DNA from: Ricordea florida
Taxonomy: Eukaryota > Cnidaria > Anthozoa > Corallimorpharia > Ricordeidae
Length of the DNA: 64,000 bases
Reading direction: 5' to 3'
Assembly (NCBI GenBank): GCA_949710005.1
Contig: OX453272.1
Location: 45,406,146-45,470,145 of the forward strand
Made by a program: the position numbers and the translations under genes. Under the pieces are notes generated by a model that saw only the letters and a program-made list of their open reading frames with translations, had not been told where the DNA came from and did not search any database. This document shows positions 17,347 to 30,700 of the stretch, one piece after another. Each line of letters opens with the position of its first letter. Within the stretch, counting starts at the first letter, position 1.

Positions 17347-20300
17347 AATTACAAGTAGAATAGAAAACATAATAAATAGGCTAGTTACTGTTAAATTTAA
17401 AATAAACATACAACTTGAAAGGAGTGACTGTGGCGGGGAAATCCCCGAGAAGCAAAACTTATGAGGAATAGAGATTTCCCCCACGGGTAATTTAAATACT
17501 CTGGGTGAAGTCGGGCATATCAAAGACCTAATTCCCCCTTTTGGGAAAATAAGAATAGTTTTATCTTAGTAGCGCTTCTGTTGATCACGCCAGCTTCAGA
17601 TCAAAGGCTCCTTCGAGCTACCTCATGGTATGTGGTAATTATTCCATGAAGTGCTGTCCTTTCCCCAGACCATAAAGCGTCCATTCCGAATAGTTCGTTT
17701 TGTGCACTCTTGCTACGACTGATCGATTACTGGTCATTACTCGTCGTCCAAATTGGAGACATCGTCACTTTTAAGACTTTAAAACCCATTTCTTTCCCCT
17801 CGAGCATTTTGAACACATGTCTTCGATTGCGAGATCTTCAAAAGTGTATTTTGATCAAAGATGGAGCGAAAGGAACGAAAACCCGCCTTGACACTCTTTG
17901 CGTCGGGCTCGACACAACAGACGCCATTTTGTAAACATGTGCTGCCGCCTTGTCTCACCCCCTCCCCACACATATGTGAACATACTTTGTGGAAAAAACC
18001 AAACATAGTAGGGGAGACAAGGGAGAACCTGTTTAATTCACATTTAATGCGGATTTAATGCATAAATTAATTGTGTAACGGGAATGGAGTGACCAATCCA
18101 ACCATCACTATACCTCATGATATGACGTACATACCATGAGGCAAAAAAGGAAGCAGGCATGATTTAAAGTCCCTCTTACCAACAGATTCATCAGAGCCAC
18201 GGACACCATGAACGTAAATAGAATGAACAGGAATCCAGCGAGCTCTGGAAATGGGATGAAAACAGAATCTGTACCCTGATTTGCATATTTCTTAGCAACG
18301 TTTTCAGCGTAAATGTCTGAGTAATCCAGCTCTCCCACCATCATCATTTTTGTTTTGAGCAATGCGAGCCATACGGATACGAAATTGTCCTAGGAAAAAG
18401 TAGAAAGTGAAAGATCAGTAACATATCAGCTCAATTCCTTCATAGTATATACCAGCTCAGCAACCGCGTCATTTTCAGCGATCTGATTGTGGTTAAAGAA
18501 AAGCAAGAGAGAATGAGGTACCTCATTCTCTCTTGAGAAAAGAAAATGGCCCGCTCAATTCTTTCTGAAAGATGTGATCACCGCTGCTTCGTTGGTGTAT
18601 ACTAAAACAATTAGAGTCTTCCATCTCGGTGGACAATTGGCTTAGAAATAGTTATCGCTGCTTCGCAGCTCGGTAAATATTTTGCAACTATTCACTTCGC
18701 CTTAAATCTGCTCAGTAGATATCATGGCCAGGATTGACCAGTTAACTTGGTCATATAATGACTTCATGTTAGTCACAATTCTGTAGGCCGGATACCGAGT
18801 CACCTATACCGTTGTGTAAATTTACTTTAAGCTGCTCCGACGTAACCTTAATTCAATCTCGTTTATACCACACCAGGATAAATAGTCAATACCGGCACAT
18901 TGAAAATGAAATTTCTTCATTAAATCAATCGCTATTTTTGGTTGGTTACCAACCCTTCAAATGTTATCGAAGCCGCGGCTTTAGTTGGACTTGTGCTGGT
19001 TATATTGTGGATCCAGGCATCTAATATAGGTCAATATTAGACGCATATGGAAGATGCCTTTGAGCAGATTTGCAGGTAGTGAAATGTGGTAAACTATTTC
19101 CTAATGGTGCAGATATTGAATAAATCAATTACACCAATAATATCTATAAATTTATTTAATCTTTTTTCCCGTGCTTTTCTCGCGCCTTCACCGCCGAACC
19201 GTGAGTTAACATCGTGCTCCGCCGTAAAAAAGAAGAAAAAGAGATTGTAATTTTCAAGAAACTTTTCATTTGTTAAAATATTTCAGTGGTCACTTTTTTC
19301 CGCCTACATTTCAACTTGTGCTAGCATGTAACAAGTTACCATATGAGCTAGCCTAACTACGATATATTGTATAATTGCTTTACCTGCTCCCCGAAGAGAA
19401 TGTAGAACACCAAAGCGAAGCCCACAGTGATGGAGGAGAAAGCAAACAATACTTTAAGAATTGTAACGAACACTTCTACATACATCCTAACATATAAACC
19501 AAAACCACCGATTCGACGAAGCGACAGTGTTAAGTTCACGTACGCTAACAATAAGCCAAGTATCCCGGCAATCCACTGCCCGTAGACTGGTTTGTCGCCT
19601 GTTGTGTAGGGAAAAGTGAAACTGATCACCAATAGGATCATAAGCAGGTCAAGCAGGTTTGACGGGTCCTTGACGTAGGAAATCCGAAGCCAAAGAAGCT
19701 GGAACATTTCCTTTATTAACTGGGAACCCATGAAAATCAAGATTAGGTAAGGTAAAACCGTTTTAGTTATTCCCGTCTTTTGTTCATTCTCTTCCAGAGC
19801 GGTGTTAACGTTGGTAAAACCAGTGAGCGACAATTTGATTTTGCCTCTCTCTGTAATGACAAGAACAGTGAATAAGATGACGAAAGTTGTAAATACTAAA
19901 AAGTTAACGGAACTCATCAACTTTCCAAGAATCATCCACTTCCATCGCAAAAGCCCCTGAGTAACAGTATGATTCAGAAGATTCTCTCGGCAATTAAGAG
20001 CCATCCACGCTGGGGCAAAGAATGTTTCTTGTCCTTCATTGTTGCCTGGATCTAGAGGAACCCAGTCAAATTTGACAGTGAAGTCTTCATGCGCTGGGGG
20101 GTGGGGACTGTAAGTGATGCATTGATCCAACACAATCTCCGCGACATCTGGGAGCTTTTCTATCAACTTCTTCATGGGGTAGTTACCAGTATCAGGGCTG
20201 TACTGCATGACGTCTTTCCACCTAACATTTAACAGTTATTCATAAATATTTACTGAGGCTTCCGCGAATAATTGTTCACGATGTTCACCCCTTAATTGGA

Positions 20301-23300
20301 TTTTACTTTTTTGATTTTTTTGTGAGCTCATTCCGTGTCAAATAACAGAGACACGGAATCGGGCTCGTAGAACCACCGGCAAAAACAACTGTTGAAAACA
20401 ACAACCGCTAACAACAACAATAGCAACGACAATAAAAGTAACAACAGAAACGGAAACAACAATAACAGCAAAAACAACAGCAACAGCATTTCAACAACAG
20501 CAAAAACAACAGCAAAAACAACAGCAACAAATGGCAAACAATTTCATACAAAATGGCCGCTGCACATGCGAATCGCCTCACTTTTTTGGACTTCAAAGCA
20601 AAAATTCAAAGATTCAAAGCACTGCAGAAAAGATAACAAAGAAATGTATGGAAAATATGACCTACTGCGTTAAAATGTTTTTTCTTAATTTTTTTTTTCT
20701 CCTCCACTGTAACTTATTTTACAGGCCCACAGATCTAGTTCCCAAAGCGCATGTTTGCTCTCACCTTTGAACCTTGCAGCATCCAAAAATATAGCGACTT
20801 GTTTATTCTCAACGCGAATAAAACTTGTTTCTTTTTATACGATATCCGCCATATTTCTACTCAAAAAAGTTCCGACTTGCTGCAGCAGAAGGGTCCTAAC
20901 TCCATTTCGAGATGCAATGTTTGAAACCCATAGATTCGATTCGACTATTTACATGTTGCAGGTTGTTTTAAGCACACAAATAAGGTTTTCTGGTCATTCT
21001 TCGTTGTTCCCAACACACATGAAATGTTGGAAAAACTGCCTCTCCACATTGGTGCGATAGAAAGGGGAAAGTCATCGCTGCGTCACCTTTACGAGTTCAT
21101 GGGCTCCTGACGAGTCCTTTTGTCAGCAAGTGAGGATCACTTCGATCGCCATTTTGAACTCACATTGTTTGCCATGCAACAACAATATCAACAGTTACAG
21201 CAACAGCATAAATAACAGCAACAGCAACAGCAACAACAACACTGATCAGCAACAGCAGCAACAACAAAAACAGCAACAATAGCAGCAACAGCAACAACAG
21301 CAACAACAGCAGCAGCAGCAACAACAACAGTAACAACAATAACAACAGCAGCAACAGCAGTATTAACAACAACAACAACAGCAGCAGCAGCAACAACAAC
21401 AGTAACAACAATAACAACAGCAGCAACAGCAGCATTAACAACAACAACAACAGCAGCAATAGCAACAACAACAGTAACAATAACAACAACAAGAGCAACA
21501 ACAACAACAGCAGTAGCAACAACAACAGTAACAATAATAACAAGAACAGCAGTAGCACCAACAACAGCGGCAACAACAGCAGCAGCAGCAACAACAACAG
21601 CGACAATAACAACAGCAGCAGCAGCAACAACAACAACAGCAGCAGCAACAACAGGACCAACAACAACAGCAACAGCAGCAACAGCAACAACAGCAGCAAC
21701 AACAGCAGCAACAACAGCATCAGCAGCAACAGCAACAATAGCAGCACCAACAGTAACAACAACAACAGCAGCAGCAGCAGCAGCAAGAACAACAGCAATA
21801 GCACTGAACATCTACAACAACAAAAGTAACAACGACAGCGATATATTTTTTTCTTGCTTGTGCAAGGTAACTAGGGACACTGGAATTAGTCTGGTTAAAA
21901 CATGTGAATATCACTTGTACTAGAACTTAATGGTACTTATAACTCATAATTAAATCTAAACATTGTGAGGTCAAAACCGTACAAAAATATACTAGAAAAT
22001 ACCAGCTATATAGCCGGTGTAGGAAGATTCAAGCATGGCCTTACTCCTACGAGCTTCCTACAGCCCAGAGGTACAGAGTCTGAACTCGGGAGGTCGTAGG
22101 TTCGACTCCTGAGAACTCTGATTTGCTTGTGACAGTACTGGAGTTCTAAATTGACTCAGTTCCGAAGATTCATTGAAACTAGGATTTAAGATAATCAAAC
22201 AAACCTGTTATGTTTTACTAAAATCTTAGCCACCTCATTGGCTCCCCATTCGATAGCAACGTCCAAACAAGTCATCTTCAGCTTGTTTCTGGCAATGACG
22301 TCAGCACCCTTGCTTAACAAGAACCTTAATACTTCTAAGCGACTGTGCCTGCAGGCAACATGGAGAGGAGTATTTTCGTCCTTGTCTTGCTCTTCTAAAG
22401 TACTTGGAATCAGTGGATCGAGTAAGGTCATCACAGTCTCTAATGAGCCAGCTGTCACTGCCAAGTGAAGTGCCGTGCAGGAGTAAGCTTCTTTTAAAGT
22501 AACATCAGCGCCCTTAGAAATCAGTAGCTTGCAAGTGTCTCTGCAGAGACAAAACCAAAAACGACAGGAGGAAAAAAAATTATAAATTGTGGGAGAAAAT
22601 AGCAATCCACATTAGATAACTGGACGCATAATTGCGGCAAATTTCTAGAGCATTCGGAAGGGAAACCATACAAAGCAAGCTATATGATATAACTATTGGT
22701 CAAATATATACGGACACACACACACGCTATTAGAAAGAACATGCTTGTGTGCAAGTGAAAATTATATATTCGAGGCAAGTACATGAAAGGTGTCCAGTGA
22801 AGGCTGCCTAAGAGATTCTAAATTATATACATGTGCAAGAGTGTCCAAAGCGTAAATAAGTAAGATAGATAACTAGATGGAGAGATAAATAGATAGATAG
22901 ATAGATATCAGTCCCTTTTCTATGTTGAACAGTTGAAACACCACTGGTTGGTGAGGTCTAAAAGGGCGGTTACTGTTGAGTGGAGCGATCTAAATCCAGA
23001 CTGACAAGTATTGTGGGGATAGTTTCTAAAGAAACTGGTGCTGCGTCGGTGGGAAATTGAAACACAAGAAATTGGATAAATCAAACGAGTTGATTAAGTA
23101 AGTTATACCACCGTAAGGTGAATGGGAGGTGCTGACGTTTCGAGCGTTAGCCCTTCGTCGGAGCGAATGAGAGGATTGTGGGTTACGTTCAATTTATATA
23201 GATGTTCGTGCGTGACGTCGAACGAAATGATAAAGATGCATCGAAACCTGTAGCGCGACACTTTAATCTACCTAACCACTCAACTCACAACATGGCGGTA

Positions 23301-24550
23301 TGTGGACTTTCCGTGTATCAGGGCAATACGGAAAGCCGTAAAAACCTAGAACAGAAGTTTATCTTCCAACTCGGTTCTCTTAATCCCCACGGTATCAACG
23401 AACGTTTCTCATTCATTTAATCATTCATCTAATTTATTCACTTCCATTCACACAATGCTATGGTTCCACCAATAGGATGGCTCCAAACTTCTCCATATAA
23501 ATTGAACGTAACCCACAATCCTCTCATTCGCTCCGACGAAGGGCTAACGCTCGAAACGTCAGCACCTCCCATTCACCTTACGGTGGTATAACTTACTTAA
23601 TCAACTCGTTTGATTTATCCAATTTCTTGTAAATCCAGACTGACGTTTGCTTAATATCTAATTTCTGTTAGATAGTAATAAATTTGTTGATAAATTAACT
23701 TTTCGAAGAGCCGGATACTGATATAGGTCAATAATTATTAAGATCATTCCGCCCACCGGCTTTGAATATGGGGGAAACCCTAACTTGCTTCCAGTGATCA
23801 GGAAATGTTTTTTTTTTTATTTTAACGAAAGATTGAACAAATCAGCACCTATATACTGTCTATAAATGACTGATGCGGCCAATTTGAGGAGTTTGTTGGA
23901 AATTTGATCAAGGTCGGTCGTTTTTGCAACGTCCACTTGTGTTAGTGATTTAAAAACTCTAGGAGATCTTATTTCTTTAAATTCGAACGTACTCAGCGCC
24001 CGTTTCAAATACACCGCTGGATTAATGGGTGACGCCGGAAGGTTTTTAGCAAGATTTGGACCAATCTGACTAAAGTAGGAATTCAAATGGTTTGCAATGT
24101 AAACTGTATTGCTTGAGGTAATATTGCCTGGCGTTAAAATTTCGTAGATCTAAGTAGCAGCCGATTAAGTTTCATCCTATTTATTGGGTAACTCGTTCTA
24201 CAACTTGGCTCCAGTAAATGCAAATCTATCTATTTTTGCAGTAGTTTGTGCGATTTTTCGGAAGATCCCGGTTATTCATGGACGATTGGAGTACATAGTC
24301 GTGGAACAAGGTTCTATACTTAAACATTTCAGAGAGGCACCTTGGTGCTAGACCATGCAGTATTTTAAATTTAAACATCAAAATAGCCTTTTGGCGCTTT
24401 CTCATGGCTTCAAGATTTGGGCACTCGAGCTCTGTAAGAAGGTCGCGAGACCTTTTCACATCAGAGGCTCCAGTTATAATACGCGTAATATTTGCAAGTT
24501 AGGCAATTGCGTGTCACCTTTTGTATCCCCAACAATACAACTGTATTGAC

Positions 24551-24607
<57 letters not shown>

Positions 24608-24626
24608 CATAGATACATAGATAGAT

Positions 24627-24723
<97 letters not shown>

Positions 24724-27700
24724 GTTATCAGTCTGAGAGTTATCAAACAATGCAAAAAAGCTCTCACGCATGTCCGTTCTTCGCAGCCAAATGGAGCGGC
24801 GTCATCCCTTTTATCTGCCTGTCATTCAATATACCAGAAAACTGTTCAACTTTTGTTGAAAGTTCTTCTACGCACTGAAGGGAGCCTTTTTCAGCTGCCA
24901 CGTGAAGTGGGGTCATCTCCTTTGAGTCCCGCCTGGTTAACAGATCTCCTTCTCGTAGGAGAATCCTCAGGATCTAAACATTATGCAAACAGTATTTTAC
25001 AGTATCTTAAAAACAACGCTCAAAAATAAAAATTATGAGAATTTTCTCTGGATGTCTCAGTTTGTGTCTTCATCCCCATAGATAATTTAAGGTGCATTCC
25101 TGTGTTATGATCCGGATTTGGATTTTTGATCAGAGATCACTCAGATTCATTCATTCTAGACAAGGATTCATCGGTTTCTTTAATACTCGAATCACAAATC
25201 CGAGTCCGCATCATATCAAAGGAACGCACCCTGTGATCAAGTTTTTCCTGAATGTTTCTTGGCATTTCGTGAAAAAAGAAATGTGCCGATTTTGTTGACA
25301 GGCTTAACGCAAGAAGCACTTTCATACTGCATGTGGCGTGTAGGTCATAGAAAAACTTTTGAAATGTGTACACACGGTTGTCTTTTCAGAATGGGTTGTA
25401 CCACGCTTATAGAAGGAAAAAGGGCCGCAAAAAGCCCATAGAATCCTACCAATTAAACAATGTTCAGTTCATATCGAGTGAATTAAACGATGTAAGATTC
25501 AAACTTTGAATAGCTTGTGTCCTCTAAATGGTATGACCTTGTTTCTTCTATTTACATATACGGAATAAGGTCACGTCGACAAAGATGAAAATTAGGTGAA
25601 TTTAGCTTAGAGGAAGTTTTCTAATTCAAAAGTTAAGAACCAACTACCATTTAAACTTTTGTTGACTGGCAATATTATCAGTCTCACTTGGAATTTTTTG
25701 CGATCTATAATTAGGATAAAATGAGTGGTTAATTAGAAGAGCTTTGTGACCTGAAGCTTTTTAATACTATACTGTACCAACAATTTAACATTTTTACGAC
25801 ACCTGAGCGTCTTCTAAAGCAGCGGCCATGTGTATTGCAGTACTAAAGTCTTTATCCGTTTGATCTAGTAATTCATGTTTATTTTTCTTCAGCAGCCATT
25901 CAACCATCTCAGGTTTTTTGTATTTGACAGCCAGATGAAGGCAGCTATTAAATGAAGCGTCTTTTGTCATTATGTTCGCGCCGCTGTCCCATAAAACTTC
26001 AGCACATCGTTGAGATCCGTAAACGACAGCGGTTAAGAAGGGTGTCAAACCCATCATTTCCTCCTTTACTTCCATATCTGCACCTTGCTCCAGAAGAATC
26101 TTCACTATGCGGCTATGATCAAAAGCAGCAGCTCTGAAATGACAAATTTTTTTAGATCATTTAGTATGTACAGCATGCAGATCAAGACATAAAGTGAATT
26201 TTCGTCAATCTCCTTGACTTTCAAAGCAGTTAGGTATTAAATAACTTAACTTTCTCTCTTCTTTATCCTTTTCGCCACCGATTACCAAAATCGAAAGAAA
26301 TCAGATTTTCAGGATAAGTATCATCAAACTGATAAATGAAACTAAGCTAAGGTGATAATTTTTATATTGCGACGGATATCTAAAAGTAGATTTAACAATT
26401 ATTCTCAGAAATCGAGGTAAACATTCCTATGGCCACTTTTAACTATACATGGCCACTCGTTTTATTATATATCAATGAAGCAACCAAGCAAACACGACGG
26501 TGACGGCCGAGTGAACAAAATTAATTTCTGAACAGCAGTTCGTACGACAGAAAGACTTACCGGACTTAATTTTGCACATACATTGTGTCATTCATTTGCG
26601 CTATTGTTTGGTCCTCTCCTAGTTAACGTTTCATCGTGGTCGTGTTTTGTTTAGTGACACTTCTCGTAAACAGCTCTTAAACGAGAATCGATAGCCCCCG
26701 ATATGACGCCCTATTGTTTTGTCTTGAGCTACAACACACTAGCGCAAGGTATAGCCAGAATTCCAACATTATTTGTTGAGTTAGGATGCTGAGCAAGAAC
26801 CGAATAAGCCAAGAAATAAGCAATTGATTCCCATGTTTAATCCTCTGGTAAATTATAGCGCATGCTCATGGGATTGCCACGCATGCAAACGTCAAAGCTC
26901 AATAACAGTAACGGAGGACCATCTAGGACCATCACCGGAGGACCATCACGGTTGCTGAGTTGTTATAAACTAAATATGTTTATATATATTATCGCATCGG
27001 TCAAAATGCCAATAAGATAGATCTAGATGCAAATTATTTTAGTGCGTTTCTGGATGCTGCTTTAGAATCTCTTACGTGCTATAATGGTACTGTTTCATTC
27101 CTCTAAAATATGAAACTTTTGCACGTATTTTACCCAATAAGTTGAAATCACTCACTGATGTAGTGGCGTCGTAAGATTGTTGTCTTTAGAATCCACAGCT
27201 GCTCCATACAATACCAGCAACTCGACAACCGTCAAATGACCATTCTTGGCTGCTAAGTGAAGTGGTGTTGAAAGCAATTTCCCTTTCTGTATCTCTATGT
27301 TTGCTCCGTTCCGTATCAACAGGTCTACGATCCTGTCGTGTCCTTTAGAGCAGCTGTGATGAAGAGCCGCTGATCCATCCGCGTCTCGAGCATCTAAGTA
27401 CTCTTTTAGAGAAGGCAGAGTCTTTGATGCTTTCATCGGCAAAAAGAAGCAAACAGTGTTACAGGTACTAAGCACTTTGCCAACGCTACAATTATTTTGC
27501 ATTGGATTACAGTGAATTTCCCGTAATGTTCTCAGACAAAATGAGATTGAAAGAAAAGAATGCAGTTTACAGCCGCAAAAAAATTTTAGCCGGCTTCACG
27601 TGAACTGTAATGGCATTAACTCGTTCCTCGTTGTCGTTGCCTTATAAACGATTCTAGCCGAAGAGTAAAAAAGGAAATAATCGGTTTAATAAATCAAACA

Positions 27701-30700
27701 AGGAGCAAACTAATACCTACATAAACGAGATGAATAGCTAGGAACACAAATTATTGGTAAAAAAAAACTGGGACTTTGCAAAAGACCGACGATGATTTAA
27801 AGCATAAACTGCTCAACTTGAAGAAAGAAAAACGCGAAAAACTAAATTAGTTGAAAGCTTACCGAACTGTTAAAATATCTTAAGATATGTCAAGATATGT
27901 GAGAGGCGGTATTTGAATAACCCTATTGGTATGTAATCAACGGCTACATACTGTACGTAGTTGACAAAAAAAATACACACACGCACCCAACTGTGCACGA
28001 ATTGCTTCATATTCTGAATAGACTCGACATTTTGCGCACTTACCGACTTTAATGATCAATTCACACACTTCCTCATGGCCACCATAAACTGCTATGTACA
28101 GTGGCTGTGGCATATTTGCTGATCGCGCAAAAATATTTGCTCCGTGTTTCAAAAACAACTCGCATACAGCACGATTTCCATAGAGACAGGCCAAACCAAG
28201 TGCTGTCACTGACTTTGCGCCAGTTGGAAGATCAACTTCAGTTCTAGGATTGCGCAAAAGAATTTCTGCTATTTCCATAAGGCCTCCCCGTCCTGCGATA
28301 TGTAGAGGACTCGTACCACTGTTGTTTAATATGTTGGGGTCGGCACCTCTTTGGAGAAGGAGCCTGACTGTTTCACTACTCTGGGTTCTGAAAATTAAAC
28401 GACATCTGTTATTAGTACAATTATACCAACTCAGCAACCTATGCATTTGGAGCATCTGATTGGCTCATTATCTCGGAATAGTTAACAACTATTCACCGAA
28501 GTGGAGGTGGCTAGTGGTGGATATTTACCGAGCCGCGAAGCGGCGAGGTAAATATCCACCACTAGCCACCGACACTGAGGTGAATAGTTGTTTTAGTATA
28601 TACTAAAACAGTGAGATAAGTGTACACGAAAAAAAGAAAAGGGCTTGGAAAATGGAGGACTTCTCAAATGACAATCCAACGCACCGCCGATCGCCGTTAA
28701 GGACTTTTTGTTGTAATTACTGCCGTACGTCTCGTTTTCTCGCTGAGAGAAAAAATTTTGTTTAGTTCTAGTGGCAACATTTCATCAAATGGAGTTGCAA
28801 ACCCTTTTTGTATTTGAAACCATTCTGTAAAAAATATAATTCAACTTTGGTTCTCAAGTAAACAAGCGACATCCAATTTGGTTATGCAAGACAATTTGCA
28901 TTTGTAAACAAAACCTTTCTCGTTGCTTTTTACCGCTAAACTCCGGGTTAAAAACAAAAGCCATTACCTCTGAACACGGCCAAGCCAAATTTAGTCGCTT
29001 TCTTGGAGTTTTCAGGGACTGCTTCGTTGTTAATTTGGATGATTTCTTCGCTTGTCATGCATACAAACCGGGCGGCCATATTCACGCGGCGGAGCGAAAA
29101 ATTCGCAAGTTGCTCGGAGGTAAATAGCACAGGATATTCGGAGTTTGACTAGCCAATCAGAGCGCACCTTCAACGCTATCCACTGTTTTAGTATATACTA
29201 ATCAACACTATTTACCTCGTGGAGGTGAATAGTGCCGGGGCGTCTGGAAAAGCCATGTCAATTGAGTCATAAACGTTTCGAAGAAAACGGCCTATTTTAT
29301 GAAGTTTCACCGTCACCTAAATGAGACAAGAGTTCCTTCAATCTGGGTGGAGTGGATTGAGAATTGAATATTTACCATTTGCTTAGCAACTCAGTAAAGA
29401 ACATCAACTTGTATCATTGTATTTATTCTACCGCTTTTAAAATTAATTTCACAGTATTTTATAACAAGTAAGCTAGGTAGAGCTGTCCAAATACAATTCA
29501 AAATTTCATTGAGAAGGAGTAATAATAATAATAATAATGAACTTTACTTGAGTGTCAACTGTATCTAGCACTGACGTACTAATTGGGGACACTGTAAAGC
29601 ACAAATCAAATCAAATCAAATCATATTTAATTAAATTGAATCAAATCAAATCAAATGTTGGTTTTTGTGGAGAGGGGAAAACCGGAGTACCCGGAGAAAA
29701 ACCTCTCGGAGCAGAGTAGAGAACCAACAAACTCAGCCCACATACGGCGCCGGCGCCGTGAATCGAACCCGGGCCACATTGGTGGAAGGCGAGCGCTCTC
29801 GCCACTGCGCCAACCCTGCTCCCGGAGTGAGGTCAATTGGTCAATAAGAGGCAGATATCGCCAAAGTTCTTCCTTTCTCTGTTTATAGATTAAATTGGAC
29901 TCCAGCTATGTTCTCACTGTGCCTGATCGAATCATGCCAACTTTAGTTCCAATTCCTAATTAAGGGGCAAGAACTTTGTTGTTTTGTGCTTTGGTAACAT
30001 TCTTTCATTTTTCGGACAATTTGAATTTTTCTAAAACATAACTTTTAAAATCTGCTTGCAAGTCCAAATGTGGTTAACATTTTTTAATATTATTAACCTT
30101 CTTGTGAGCCGCCTAGGGCAGGGCTGGATAGGTAACCAAAAAAATATTATTGATTTCGTTATCGTTACCGTCACTGTTATCGTTATCATTATGGTTCTTG
30201 TTCTCATTCTTGTTATTAATATTGTTGCTACCTTTTCTATTGTCGTTGTCATAGTTACCGTCATTTTTATGTTACTTTTGTGTTGTTGTTGTTATTAAGT
30301 AAATGCAACAGAGACAAGAGCACTCGCTGGTCCCGGCAAACAGTTAGTTAAAATATTATCGATGTAAATTAATCTAACCTGACTGCGACATGAAGAGCAG
30401 TGACTCCATCTTTTCCCGCGAAGTTAATATCAGCTCCAGAGTCCAGCAAATAAGTCACTTGCAGCAAATCTTTTCCACGCACCGCGCGATGCAAAGGCGA
30501 CAGTCCATCGCTGTCCAGTTTATTTAAATTGCTTTCAGAGTCAAAGCCACCGTTCATCCAACCAACCTGCTGGGGTTCAAACACTTTGATGCCGCTTCCA
30601 CGTGCAAACATACTTATAAGGCTATTTGATTCTTTCGTAGACGCGTGGCTGGAGATGAGTTCCAAAGAGTCATGGTCACTACTTTGCCAGGGCTGTACTT

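Noticed and set aside
21160-21811. Two frames of more than 200 codons on the - strand
   Set aside because: They are Leu- or Val/Ala-homopolymeric readings of the CAA/CAG triplet tract, with no domain or splice context.
29651-29888. Several 60-77 residue frames on both strands
   Set aside because: All lie within the tRNA-derived SINE.
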